Positions 33,482 to 42,177 are shown, numbered from the stretch's first letter. The stretch: 60,501 nt of DNA from CAYNHF01 sp964397045 (GCA_964397045.1 CAYNHF010000008.1:1-60501), one strand, 5' to 3'. The notes: generated from the letters alone by a model not told the origin. Numbers and translations: made by a program.

Positions 33482-34203
33482 GATCCCTGGAGCTGGCCAA
33501 GAGGAACTTCAAGGAAGTGTGGCGCGATCCGGTGTCATTGAGTATCACCATCGCGCTCCCCTCTCTCCTGTTGCTGGTACTCCAGGCATTCGGTGGGGAC
33601 GAGATTCCGTACCTCACCACGACGTTGTTGACACCGGGGATCCTGCTTGTCGGCTTCGTCATGCTGCTGTTCAGCTCGGCGTTGATCCTGTCTCGAGACA
33701 GAGAGAGTGCGCTCTTCAGCCGGCTGCTGACCGCCCCGCTCCGGTCGGGCGATTTTGTTGCGGCCTACTCCCTGCCGTACGTGCCGGTCGCCATCATCCA
33801 GGGGATTCTGATCTTTGGCATCGCTGCCTTGCTCGGGCTGGAGTCCAGCGGGAGTTTCGTCCTCGTCTTCCTCGTCATGTTCGTGATGGCTGTGTTCTAC
33901 ATCGGATTGGGGATGATCCTGGGATCGCTCCTCAGCCCCGCACCGCTGTCCGGCGCCTACACGGCGGTCCTGTTGCTGACGATATTCGGAGGCGCCTGGT
34001 TTGACCTGGCAGATATCGGAGGCGTGTTCCAGACGGTCGGGAACGCACTCCCCTTCGCCCACGCGCTCGATGCGGCCCGGGCCGTCATGGTTGATGGCGC
34101 CGGTTTCAGTGAGATCGCGACCGACTTCTACTGGGTGCTCGGGTATGCGCTGGTGGCGTTCACGCTGGCCGTCTTCGTCTTCAGGCGCAAGATGGTGGAG
34201 TGA
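33478..34203 (+). CDS. ABC-2 type permease
   Basis: A 241-residue membrane subunit with about six helices (for example LLVGFVMLLFSSALILSRDR, and a long AIIQGILIFGIAALLGLE segment). RESALFSRLLTAPLRSGDFV is the conserved cytoplasmic loop of ABC-2 permeases. It pairs with the ATPase directly upstream to form an exporter. The cargo is unknown. Confidence 0.88.
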   Translation: MRSLELAKRNFKEVWRDPVSLSITIALPSLLLLVLQAFGGDEIPYLTTTLLTPGILLVGFVMLLFSSALILSRDRESALFSRLLTAPLRSGDFVAAYSLPYVPVAIIQGILIFGIAALLGLESSGSFVLVFLVMFVMAVFYIGLGMILGSLLSPAPLSGAYTAVLLLTIFGGAWFDLADIGGVFQTVGNALPFAHALDAARAVMVDGAGFSEIATDFYWVLGYALVAFTLAVFVFRRKMVE

Positions 34204-34286
34204 GAGGGGTTGGAGGCCGCGGCAAGTAGCTCGCGGTCCGGATGGCCCTTCACACCCGATTGCGGGGCCGCCTGCCTCCCTGAGCC

Positions 34287-34315
34287 TTGACAGGGCCACC
34301 GAGCCGTGAGATAAC
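34287..34315 (+). promoter_or_regulatory. sigma70-like promoter
   Basis: TTGACA at 34287-34292, a 17-base spacer and GATAAC at 34310-34315 form a good housekeeping-type promoter. It is about 33 bases upstream of the small membrane gene at 34348. Confidence 0.6.
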
Positions 34316-34347
34316 GACCGCGTGGCACCAGTCCTAGGAATGTCGTG

Positions 34348-34605
34348 ATGGGCAAAAGATCCGACCCCGCGGGCGCACCCGCAGACTTTGGCAACGTCCC
34401 CGGTAATCCCCTCAGGTCGTACCGAATGTCGATGCTCTCCCATGGGTTTGTCGAGCACGATGGCAGGGTGGGGTTCGAACTCGACGAGTCCGACCCCATC
34501 AACTACGGCGTGGTCCGCCGGGGGGGACGAGTCCCGGTCGCTGCTGCGATCACTGTTGCCGTACTCCTGATCATGCTGGTGGCAGCTGGCTACTTGCTCG
34601 GCTGA
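34348..34605 (+). CDS. small tail-anchored hypothetical protein
   Basis: An 85-residue protein: a polar N-terminal two-thirds (containing FVEHDGRVGFELDESDPINY) and a C-terminal membrane helix (AAITVAVLLIMLVAAGYLLG) that ends the protein, so it is probably tail-anchored with a cytosolic N-terminus. A good promoter precedes it. No family recognised. Confidence 0.55.
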   Translation: MGKRSDPAGAPADFGNVPGNPLRSYRMSMLSHGFVEHDGRVGFELDESDPINYGVVRRGGRVPVAAAITVAVLLIMLVAAGYLLG

Positions 34606-34643
34606 TCCATGGCGGGGGTTCGGCCCGCCCAGTTGTCGCCGGA

Positions 34644-35498
34644 TCAAGTTCCGGTGAAGTCCGGGTCTCGCTTCTCGAGAAATGCGGAAATCGCTTCCGC
34701 GAAGTCGTTGGAGTGGATGAAGGCTGTGTTCCACAGCGCAACGTAGTCGAGGGCGGTTTCGACCGATTGCCCCTCCGTCGCTCGCAGAACCGCTTTGGCG
34801 CCCTGCACCACAAGCGGTGAGTTGGCTGCGATCTCGGCGGCGAGTGCCGCGGCAGCCTGCTGTACGGCGTTACCGTCCTCGTAGAGGTGCGATACGAGAC
34901 CCATCTCGTGTGCCTCTGTCGCATCGAAATCCCTACCCGTGTACACGAGTTCCGCCACCCTGCCGGGGTCGACGATCTTGGGGAGGCGCTGCAAGGTCCC
35001 CACGTCTGCGACCATCGCGATCTTCGTCTCGCGCACCGAGAAGATCGCGTCACGGGATGCCAGCCGGATATCACAGGCGGTGATCAGGTCGATCCCGGCT
35101 CCGAGGCAGTAGCCGTGGATGGCGGCGATGACCGGCTTCGGACAGCGTGCGAGCGCCGTGAAACTGTCCTGCAACCGCTTGATGGATGCGTAGTTGGCGA
35201 GGCGGGCCGCCACGGTTCCCGCCTCAATGTCTGGGTCGAAACTCCCGGTGACAAACGCGGGAGCAAAGGCCAACAGATCGATCCCGACCGTGAAGGCGCG
35301 CCCCCTGGCGGCGATCACGATCACCCGCACAGCGTCGTCTGCCCCGAGCGCAGTCATGACCTCGGGCAGGTTCTCCCAGGCCGCAGGCCCCAACGCGTTG
35401 AGCTTGTCCGGCCGATCGAGCCAGATGGTGGCGACGTGGCCCACCGTTTCGACCGCGAGCACGCTTGAGTTGGGGGTCGCTGCCGGCTCGGTGTTCAT
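34644..35498 (-). CDS. enoyl-CoA hydratase/isomerase family protein
   Basis: A 284-residue crotonase-fold protein. The oxyanion-hole block PVIAAIHGYCLGAGIDLITACD and the AVVADVGTLQRLPK-type segment (here MVADVGTLQRLPKIVDP) are present. An acidic residue (Asp) precedes VGTLQRLP at the position used for catalysis in dienoyl-CoA isomerases (MVADVGT). FTVGIDLLAFAP holds the first oxyanion loop. That pattern favours a delta3,5-delta2,4-dienoyl-CoA isomerase-like role in beta-oxidation, but substrate assignment is uncertain. The start MNTEPAATPNSS is chosen over an in-frame extension. Confidence 0.85.
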   Translation of the reverse strand: MNTEPAATPNSSVLAVETVGHVATIWLDRPDKLNALGPAAWENLPEVMTALGADDAVRVIVIAARGRAFTVGIDLLAFAPAFVTGSFDPDIEAGTVAARLANYASIKRLQDSFTALARCPKPVIAAIHGYCLGAGIDLITACDIRLASRDAIFSVRETKIAMVADVGTLQRLPKIVDPGRVAELVYTGRDFDATEAHEMGLVSHLYEDGNAVQQAAAALAAEIAANSPLVVQGAKAVLRATEGQSVETALDYVALWNTAFIHSNDFAEAISAFLEKRDPDFTGT

Positions 35499-35554
35499 AA
35501 CCCGAGCGTAGCCTCGGTCACCGGTTGCGCCATTGGCGGTGGCAGTCGAATCGA

Positions 35555-36451
35555 TCACCCAGTGTGCACCAGCCGAACAACGTCGGTGAGCGCCGCAGCT
35601 GCTGCCGCCCGCTGCGGCGGGGGAGCCGCGGCGTCGATACGCACCTCGTCGATCCTGAAGTCGCGCAACCCCAGCAGCGAGTCTGCGATTTGCTCCACCG
35701 ATCCTGCGAGAACGTGGTCGGGGCGGTCGCTACCTGTGATCCCCAGAATGTCGACCGAGTACACGTCGAGGCTGCGTTCCAGCGTTGCCGGATCCCTGCT
35801 CTCTTCCTCGCACGCTTTCTCCAATTCGGCGACGAGTCCCGCGAGGTGGTTCGGTCCGTCGTTGGCTCCGCCCCACCAGTTCCAGCCATCGCCGTATCGG
35901 GCGCTGAGCCGAATCATTCGGGGGCCTCCTGCGGCGATGACGATTGGTGGGCCGGCAGCGCGCGGCCCGCGGGGGTACAGCCTGGTGTCGAGGGCCGTTT
36001 GGTACTCACCAGCGAAGTCGACATACCCGCCGCGCAACAGGTCCGAGATGATGCGGATCGAGTCCGCAAAACGGGAGTAGCGAGGGTCGGCCGCGATCGC
36101 GAACGCCCGGTAGTCGTCCGGCGAGTTACCGGCACCGACGCCGAGGGTGTAGCGCCCGCCCGAGATCTCGTCGAGCGTCACGGCACCTTTGGCGACCAAC
36201 GCCGCGGGTCGTAGTGGCGCGTTGATGACCGAGTGGGAGAGTCCGATCGTGGATGTGGCTGCGGCGATCGCTCCTGCCGTCGCCATCGCTTCCCACATGC
36301 CGAGGCCATCGAAGTACAGCGCATCCTCCAGCACGACCAGGTCGAATCCGGCGGCCTCTGCGGCATGCACCTGGGCTCGTATCTGGTCCCAGCCGGGAGC
36401 AGGCTTGTCACCTTCGTTTCCGTTGAGTCCGATGACCAGACCGATCCTCAC
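35555..36451 (-). CDS. LLM-class flavin/F420-dependent oxidoreductase
   Basis: A 298-residue luciferase-like TIM barrel. It begins VRIGLVIGLNGNEGDKP (GTG start, GAGGAGG upstream), and LVVLEDALYFDGLGMWEA and the RYTLGVGAGNSPDDYRAF block are typical. The bulge and residues around IGLSHSVIN match the F420-dependent branch more than FMN-dependent luciferases, though the cofactor is not certain. Substrate unknown. It is divergent from a second LLM oxidoreductase. Confidence 0.82.
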   Translation of the reverse strand: MRIGLVIGLNGNEGDKPAPGWDQIRAQVHAAEAAGFDLVVLEDALYFDGLGMWEAMATAGAIAAATSTIGLSHSVINAPLRPAALVAKGAVTLDEISGGRYTLGVGAGNSPDDYRAFAIAADPRYSRFADSIRIISDLLRGGYVDFAGEYQTALDTRLYPRGPRAAGPPIVIAAGGPRMIRLSARYGDGWNWWGGANDGPNHLAGLVAELEKACEEESRDPATLERSLDVYSVDILGITGSDRPDHVLAGSVEQIADSLLGLRDFRIDEVRIDAAAPPPQRAAAAAALTDVVRLVHTG

Positions 36452-36616
36452 GCTGCCTCCTCGCATCGTCGGGCGCAGGATCACATTATCGAGCGGCAAG
36501 CGGCGGCGAGGTCGCGGTGCTTCGGGCTGCCGTCAAGGGGACAATGTGGCTGGGCGTCGAGCCGTTTGAGATGGTAGCCGCGTGCTCGGTCCCAACGCGA
36601 GAGCCACCGACCCGAC

Positions 36617-36646
36617 CCTTCCGCCTGCATCGGAAGGTATCTTCCG
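36617..36646 (+). promoter_or_regulatory. mutually exclusive hairpins in leader of LLM gene
   Basis: CCTTCCG (36617-36623), CGGAAGG (36631-36637) and CTTCCG (36641-36646) can form either of two hairpins sharing the middle strand: a 7-bp stem with a 7-base loop, or a 6-bp stem with a GTAT loop. They lie 53-82 bases before the ATG of the downstream gene, with a TTTTT run in between. The arrangement recalls an attenuator, but no ligand or leader peptide is evident. Confidence 0.35.
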
Positions 36647-36698
36647 TGCTGGGGTTGAACCGACGCCAATCCTTTTTGTGTCCCGGAGGCAGCTCACC

Positions 36699-37730
36699 AT
36701 GTCACGATTCGAACTCGGCCTGACTTCGTTCGCTGAAACCCATCAGAACCCCGCAACCGGGGTGGCTACCAGCCACGGAGAGCGCCTTCGCCAGGTGATC
36801 GCCGAGGTTGAGAAGGCCGAAGAGGTCGGGCTCGAAGTGTATGGACTCGGCGAACATCACAGAGTAGATATGGCTGCTTCGGCCCCCGCAATAACACTCG
36901 CTGCCGCGGCCGCCCGCACGGAGCGAATCCGGCTGAGCTCGGCCGTCATCATTCTCAGCTCTGCCGACCCGATCCGTACGTTCCAGGATTTCGCCACCCT
37001 CGACCTCATCTCGTCCGGACGGGCCGAATTGCTGATCGGTCGTGGCTCCTTTATCGAGTCGTTCCCGCTCTTCGGCTACTCGTTGGAGGACTACGACGAG
37101 TTGTTCACCGAGAAGCTCGAGCTGCTGTTGGCGGTTCGGGACAACGAACGAGTCACGTGGAGTGGGAGGTTTCGGCCTGCCATTGAAGACCTGCCGGTGT
37201 ATCCGCGGCCGTTGCAGGATCCGCTTCCGGTTTGGATCGGGGTGGGGGGAACGCCGGCCTCCATCATTCGGGCCGGGCACCTCGGGCTTCCGGTGGCCCT
37301 CGCCATCATCGGCGGAGACCCCGCCCGCTTCAGCGTGTTCTCCCAGCTCTATCGGCGTTCGCTGTTGGAAGGTGGGCACGATCCCGAGAAGATTCCGTTG
37401 GCGGTGCACGGCCTGGGCTATATCGCAGACGACAATGCAGAGGCTGCTGAAGAGATCTATCCGTCGTTTACGGCCGCGATGACCCGGATCGGGCGCGAAC
37501 GCGGTTGGCCTCCGCTGACACGAGCCCAGTTTGATCAGATGCGGAGCCCGGCGGGTTCGCTGATCGTCGGGGATCCAGAAACGGTTGCAGCCAAGATTCT
37601 GCTCTGGAAAGAGAACCTCGGCATCTCGCGGTTCATGCTCCATCAGGCAGGGTCGGTTCCTCACGACAAGGCGCTGCGTTCCATCGAACTGCTCGGCACC
37701 GAGGTGTCTGCCATTGTTCGACCGGACTGA
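36699..37730 (+). CDS. LLM-class flavin-dependent oxidoreductase
   Basis: A 343-residue luciferase-like monooxygenase-family protein. MSRFELGLTSFAE starts it, GEHHRVDMAASAPAITLAA is the characteristic His/Asp block, and GRAELLIGRGSFIESFPLFG is the flavin region. The GEHH pattern and length resemble bacterial-luciferase-type FMN enzymes. The substrate is unknown. CGGAGG precedes the ATG. Upstream lie the alternative hairpins described separately. Confidence 0.82.
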   Translation: MSRFELGLTSFAETHQNPATGVATSHGERLRQVIAEVEKAEEVGLEVYGLGEHHRVDMAASAPAITLAAAAARTERIRLSSAVIILSSADPIRTFQDFATLDLISSGRAELLIGRGSFIESFPLFGYSLEDYDELFTEKLELLLAVRDNERVTWSGRFRPAIEDLPVYPRPLQDPLPVWIGVGGTPASIIRAGHLGLPVALAIIGGDPARFSVFSQLYRRSLLEGGHDPEKIPLAVHGLGYIADDNAEAAEEIYPSFTAAMTRIGRERGWPPLTRAQFDQMRSPAGSLIVGDPETVAAKILLWKENLGISRFMLHQAGSVPHDKALRSIELLGTEVSAIVRPD

Positions 37731-37815
37731 AGGCGATGTCGGGCGTGACGGTTTCCCCTGGTCGCGTAGCCCGGCCTGTGTCACCATGAGGAGTAGCTAC
37801 GGAAGGAGACACCAG

Positions 37816-37998
37816 GTGTCACACCAGTCCGGCTTCCGACACGGCGGGCACGATTTCACCCATCGTCAGCCGCCCAAGTCGCAGCGCAAGGGTCGCGGCC
37901 CGCAGGGGTTGGATCAGCGCATGGATCAACGGTTCCGCGATCACGAGCGCAAAGCGCCGCCGGAGCCCGTGGAGCGGGAAGAGCCGGCTGCGGACTGA
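37816..37998 (+). CDS. small charged hypothetical protein
   Basis: A 60-residue, highly polar protein rich in His, Arg, Gln and Pro (for example RHGGHDFTHRQPPKSQRKGR), with no membrane segment. GGAAGGAG lies seven bases before the GTG start, which supports translation. No family recognised; it may be disordered or nucleic-acid binding. Confidence 0.5.
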   Translation: MSHQSGFRHGGHDFTHRQPPKSQRKGRGPQGLDQRMDQRFRDHERKAPPEPVEREEPAAD

Positions 37999-38004
37999 CG
38001 TTTG

Positions 38005-38076
38005 GTCTGCCCGTTTGGTGGGTGCCACTGGGCGTTCAAGGTCTGCCCGTTTGGTGGGTGCCACTGGGCGTTCAAG
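38005..38076. repeat. two perfect tandem 36-bp repeats
   Basis: Units 38005-38040 and 38041-38076 are identical, each beginning GTCTGCCCGTTTGGTGGGTG and ending GGGCGTTCAAG. There is no spacer, so it is not a CRISPR. The second unit overlaps the 3' end of mobA and supplies its TGA stop (minus strand). Confidence 0.9.
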
Positions 38077-38644
38077 GCCGTGGCCACGAGGCCGCTCTGG
38101 CGAGCGCCTCTGCTGTATCGACGCTGAACCACGACCTGCCGTCCTCGCCCCATGACGTCCATTCCGGTTGAAGTACCCGCCGGGTGGGGACCCGCCTGAT
38201 CAGGCCCTGGATCGAACTTGCCTGTTCCAAGGCGTCCCGATCCAACTGTTGCATGCGATAGACGGCGCAAGTGACCTGGGCGACGCCGGCATCTACCGGT
38301 GCCACGATCGGATCATCCAGTTTGAGGAGGGCCTTCACCGTGCGACTCCGCAACAGGGGATGGTCCGTCGCGGCCAGAACAATCGGACGGCCGCCGGCAA
38401 CGGGGCCCATGGTCAGGAGTCCGGCGAGAGGCCCCACGGGGCCACCGCCGATGTCGGGATAGCAGGGCAGGTCGCCGAGGTGTTTCCGCCCGGCGACCAC
38501 GACTTCGCACCCGGCAGACCGCAGCGCATCTGCGACCCAGGAGTACATCGGGCGCCCGCTCAGCTCAACCAACGCCTTGTCGGTTCCCATCCGCTTCGAT
38601 TTCCCACCAGCCAGGATCACGCCCACGGCGCCAGGTGTGTGCAT
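38072..38644 (-). CDS. mobA: molybdenum cofactor guanylyltransferase
   Basis: A 190-residue nucleotidyltransferase. The N-terminal ILAGGKSKRMGTDKALVEL carries the GTP-binding G-G-x-S-x-R-M-G-x-D-K motif. AATDHPLLR (about residue 91) has the catalytic Asp for the Mg2+ and phosphate. MobA adds GMP to molybdopterin to give the bis-MGD cofactor needed by the molybdoenzyme encoded at 43752-46511. The gene is divergent from the rhodanese gene and starts at ATG 38644. Confidence 0.9.
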   Translation of the reverse strand: MHTPGAVGVILAGGKSKRMGTDKALVELSGRPMYSWVADALRSAGCEVVVAGRKHLGDLPCYPDIGGGPVGPLAGLLTMGPVAGGRPIVLAATDHPLLRSRTVKALLKLDDPIVAPVDAGVAQVTCAVYRMQQLDRDALEQASSIQGLIRRVPTRRVLQPEWTSWGEDGRSWFSVDTAEALARAASWPRP

Positions 38645-38656
38645 CCGGGAACCATA

Positions 38657-38671
38657 GATCCGCTCCGGATC
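38657..38671. promoter_or_regulatory. palindrome between mobA and MBL-rhodanese genes
   Basis: GATCCG and CGGATC flank CTC in the 81-base divergent intergenic region. It could be an operator shared by both genes, but no known consensus is matched. Confidence 0.35.
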
Positions 38672-38725
38672 GCGATTGTCTCACTGCGGTAGCCTCTACG
38701 GAGGTGCGAGAGACGGAAGGTCAGC

Positions 38726-40060
38726 ATGCAGATCACATCCATCCGAACCACCGGGCTCGGCGATACCACGTATGTGCTCGAGCATGAAGGGCGCGGCGTC
38801 ATCATCGACCCACAACGCGACGTCGATCGCTTCATGCCCGCAGTGGCAGATCTCGACGTGCGGTTCGTCTTCGAGACCCATCTGCACAACGACTACGTGT
38901 CGGGCGGGATCGCACTTGCCGGCGCGACTGGCGCCGACCTGGTACTGCCTGCGGCCAGCGGCGCCGCCTACCGTCACCTGCCGGCGTTCCACCTCGAGGA
39001 TCTGGACGCAGGGAGTTTCATCGTCCGGCCCATCCACACCCCGGGCCATACGCCCGAACACACCAGCTACCTCGTGCTGATAGAAGGCGAGCCAGTCTCT
39101 GTGTTCAGCGGTGGCAGCCTTCTGGTCGGCTCGGCAGGCCGCCCCGATCTCCTCGGGATGGACCGGGCCGATTCGCTTGCCAGACTCCAGTACGTCTCGG
39201 TGAACCGTCTTGCCGAGCTTCCGGACGATGTCGGCTTGTACCCGACCCATGGGGAGGGGTCCTTCTGCACCGTGTCGACCACGTCTGCAACATCCTCGAC
39301 CATCGGGTCAGAGCGGGTCACCAATCCAGTGCTCCAATACGAAGACGTCGAAGGGTTCGTGAAGGGTCAGCTTGGGGTGTTGCAGCCCTATCCGGATTAC
39401 TACGCGTACATGGGTCCCTTGAATCTGATGGGCCCGATGCCTGCGCCTCCCCTTGGGGGCAGGGAGATAGCAGCCGCGGACATTCCGGCTGGTGCGACGG
39501 TCGTCGACATCAGGCCGCGGGCGGACTTTGCCGCCGAACACCTCCCGGACTCGCTGGGCATCGAGCTGAGCGATCAGACCGCGGTATGGGCAGGGTGGCT
39601 CGTCGACTTCGACGCACCGATCGTGCTCGTTGCCAATCGGGATCAAGGGGTGACCGAGGTCGTCGTCCAGTTCATGCGGATCGGTTTCGATCATGTCTTC
39701 GGTGTCGTGTACGACTTGGGAGATGAGGCGGGTGCCGCGTCCTTCCGCACCGCCTCAGCCGAGGAACTGGCATTCGAAATCAGCTCCGGGAGTTCTCCCC
39801 AGATCGTTGATGTCCGGGCTCCCGACGAGTGGGAGGAGGGACACATCGATGGCAGTAGCCATCGCTACGTCCCTGACCTCCGGGAGGGGCTGCCCTCCGA
39901 CGTCGGTTCGGACCGTGACGTTTGGCTGATCTGTCGGACCGGTTACCGGGCGGTGATCGCGGCGGGACTAGCAGAACAACTCGGCGCGAAGCCGGTGGTG
40001 GTCACCAAGGGCGGGGTGAGCTCTGTGCTGGCGCTGCTCGGGGCGGGCGCCGCCGAGTGA
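38726..40060 (+). CDS. MBL-fold hydrolase with two rhodanese domains (persulfide dioxygenase-like)
   Basis: A 444-residue protein. The N-terminal metallo-beta-lactamase domain has ETHLHNDYVSGG (His52, His54, Asp56), then HTPGHTPEHT, as in ETHE1-type persulfide dioxygenases. A first rhodanese domain (about 255-340) has VANRD where the catalytic Cys would lie, so it is probably inactive. The second (about 345-440) has the active loop LICRTGYRA with Cys403. It likely oxidises glutathione or other persulfides, or moves sulfane sulfur. It overlaps the SulP gene by GTGA. Confidence 0.85.
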   Translation: MQITSIRTTGLGDTTYVLEHEGRGVIIDPQRDVDRFMPAVADLDVRFVFETHLHNDYVSGGIALAGATGADLVLPAASGAAYRHLPAFHLEDLDAGSFIVRPIHTPGHTPEHTSYLVLIEGEPVSVFSGGSLLVGSAGRPDLLGMDRADSLARLQYVSVNRLAELPDDVGLYPTHGEGSFCTVSTTSATSSTIGSERVTNPVLQYEDVEGFVKGQLGVLQPYPDYYAYMGPLNLMGPMPAPPLGGREIAAADIPAGATVVDIRPRADFAAEHLPDSLGIELSDQTAVWAGWLVDFDAPIVLVANRDQGVTEVVVQFMRIGFDHVFGVVYDLGDEAGAASFRTASAEELAFEISSGSSPQIVDVRAPDEWEEGHIDGSSHRYVPDLREGLPSDVGSDRDVWLICRTGYRAVIAAGLAEQLGAKPVVVTKGGVSSVLALLGAGAAE

Positions 40061-41622
40061 ACTTCAAACCGGCGGGCGTTGGGGGGCTCGTCACGCTGCC
40101 TCGACCGTCGCCGCGTGACGTTATCGCCGGGTTGAGCGTCGCTGCCATTTTGATTCCGCAGGCGATGGCCTATGCGGAACTGGCTGGTCTTTCCGCCCAG
40201 ATCGGGTTGTACGCGGCGGCGGTTGCACCTCTCGGTGCCGTGATGTTCGCCAGTTCTCCATATCTCCAGACCGGCCCGATCGCGTTGACGTCTCTGATGA
40301 CTCTCGGGGTGTTGAGCGCGCTGGCAACGCCGTTTACGTCTGAGTTTCTCGCGCTGGCTGCCCTGCTTGCACTGGTGGTCGGGGTTGTCCGGGCATTTGT
40401 GGGCCTCGCCGGCGCGGGAACGGTCGCCTTCTTGATGTCGCAGCCGGTGGTGATCGGCTTCACGGTTGCAGCCGCGATCTTGATCATCGGTACCCAGCTT
40501 CCGACGGCCTTCGGGGTGATGGCAGAGGGCGAAACGGTCCTGGAAAGGGCCTGGTGGACGCTCAGCAATCCGGCCGAGTGGGACCTCGAAGCGCTCATGC
40601 TGGCCCTCGGGTTGGGTGCGTTGATGTTGGTCGGCAGGAGGATCAACCGCTTCTTCCCAGGCGTCCTGGTTGCGGTGGTGGTTGCCGTGGTCTATTCCGT
40701 GGCCACGGACTACATGGGCGCCACCGTGGGTACGATCCCAACCGGTCTGCCCACCCCATCGTTAGCACTGCCCTGGAGCAAACTCCCGGAACTCCTGATT
40801 CCGGGATCCATCATCGCGTTCGTGGGGTTCGCCGAAGCTGCATCGATCTCGCGAACGTTCGCGACCAGGGATCGGATGCGCTGGAACCCGGACCGCGAGT
40901 TCGTTTCCCAGGGCGCAGCGAACATCGTCACCGGGTTGTTCACCGCGTTCCCCGTCGGCGCTTCGTTCTCGCGTTCGACCATCAACCGGCAATCGGGGGC
41001 GGTGACCCGCTGGAGTGGCGCCATCTCCGGCCTGGTGGTACTCCTGTTCCTTCCGTTTGCTTCAGTACTCGAACCGTTGCCGAGGTCGGTGCTGGCAGCG
41101 GTGATCGTCACTGCCGTGATCGGGCTCGTACAGCCGTACCGACTCGTACGCCTGTGGCGAGGGTCGCCTGCCCAGGCGGTCGTGGGCTGGGCAACTCTCA
41201 TCGCGACGCTGGTGCTGTCGCCCAGGGTCGACCTCGCCGTCTTGTTCGGCATTGCCCTGGCGCTCGGCGTCCACCTGTGGCGGGAGCGTTCGGTGCGGGT
41301 GGGGTTCGAGATGCGACGCGGCGGGATCGGGGTCGTGGTGCCGGAGGGTGTCCTTTGGTTCGCCTCCGCTCCCGAACTCGTCGAAACGGTGGGTGATCTG
41401 CTGGCTACCGACCCCGCCACGAAGGAACTGCGAATCGATCTCGGCGGACTGGGCCGAATCGACTTCACGAGCGCGGTGCTACTGCGCGACATGGTCGAGG
41501 ACACACGTGAAGCAGGGGTCGAAGTCGAGGTGATCAACGTACCCGAACACGCGGTGCGGATTCTGGATGCCGTCTGGCCCGAGCGCGAGTCAGGCGGGGG
41601 CCGTCACACACCCCACTTGTAG
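40057..41622 (+). CDS. SulP/SLC26 family anion transporter
   Basis: A 521-residue transporter with about 12-14 helices and a C-terminal STAS domain (about 430-515, containing LRIDLGGLGRIDFTSAVLLR). Near the N-terminus, DVIAGLSVAAILIPQAMAYAEL is the SulP signature. Sulfate, bicarbonate or dicarboxylate can be substrates in this family; the neighbourhood favours sulfate or another sulfur oxyanion. The GTG start overlaps the preceding stop. The end overlaps the convergent membrane gene by 19 bases. Confidence 0.9.
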   Translation: MNFKPAGVGGLVTLPRPSPRDVIAGLSVAAILIPQAMAYAELAGLSAQIGLYAAAVAPLGAVMFASSPYLQTGPIALTSLMTLGVLSALATPFTSEFLALAALLALVVGVVRAFVGLAGAGTVAFLMSQPVVIGFTVAAAILIIGTQLPTAFGVMAEGETVLERAWWTLSNPAEWDLEALMLALGLGALMLVGRRINRFFPGVLVAVVVAVVYSVATDYMGATVGTIPTGLPTPSLALPWSKLPELLIPGSIIAFVGFAEAASISRTFATRDRMRWNPDREFVSQGAANIVTGLFTAFPVGASFSRSTINRQSGAVTRWSGAISGLVVLLFLPFASVLEPLPRSVLAAVIVTAVIGLVQPYRLVRLWRGSPAQAVVGWATLIATLVLSPRVDLAVLFGIALALGVHLWRERSVRVGFEMRRGGIGVVVPEGVLWFASAPELVETVGDLLATDPATKELRIDLGGLGRIDFTSAVLLRDMVEDTREAGVEVEVINVPEHAVRILDAVWPERESGGGRHTPHL

Positions 41623-42053
41623 ACCATCGCCACCAGGGCCACGATCAGGATCACGGAGTCGAGGACGCCGTACAAGCTGAATCGCCCGGTGAGTGCTTTG
41701 ACGGCACCGGCATCGTCTGCGTCGTAGGCAGTGAGCATCTTGCGGCCGAGGGGACCGAAGCCGGCCATGCCGAGCAATGCACCGATGACGACGGCGATGA
41801 TGCCGATGACCACGAACGTCGTCTCGAACTCATAGAGGTCGCTGTCCAGCACGAGCAAGATCCCCGTGATCAACACTCCGATGCCTGCAACGTTGAAGTA
41901 GATCTTCCCCATGGCTTCGTAGCCCTTGAAGAAGGCTGTGGCCGCAGCGGCCCCACTCTTCTGCATCCGCGGGAGGAGGAATCCCACCGCGAGGCCGCCG
42001 CCGATCCAGGCCGCGGCGAGGAAGATGTGCAGCACCAAGTACAGATCGCGCAA
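41604..42053 (-). CDS. four-helix membrane protein (CopD/DUF2269-like)
   Basis: A 149-residue protein with about four helices. The first holds YLVLHIFLAAAWIGGGLAVG, with a His and Trp-Ile-Gly-Gly pattern as in DUF2269/CopD-type proteins. The last is LDSVILIVALVAMVYKWG. It is similar in design to the protein at 3374-3766. Possible haem-linked or redox membrane role; nothing decisive. It is divergent from the Fe-S/NrfD gene. Confidence 0.7.
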   Translation of the reverse strand: MRDLYLVLHIFLAAAWIGGGLAVGFLLPRMQKSGAAAATAFFKGYEAMGKIYFNVAGIGVLITGILLVLDSDLYEFETTFVVIGIIAVVIGALLGMAGFGPLGRKMLTAYDADDAGAVKALTGRFSLYGVLDSVILIVALVAMVYKWGV

Positions 42054-42177
42054 GAGAGCCTCCTTTTCGGCGGTGAGTGTACCGATTCGAGGTAGCGCCT
42101 GGCGCCTTGGGCATCGGTCTATCGTTGCGGTGTTAGTGGCCCGGTCGCGATCGGGTCGAGGGCTGAGGAGACCGACC

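Noticed and set aside
38005..38076. 36-bp repeat units as a CRISPR array
   Set aside because: Only two units, directly adjacent without spacers, and no cas genes in the window.
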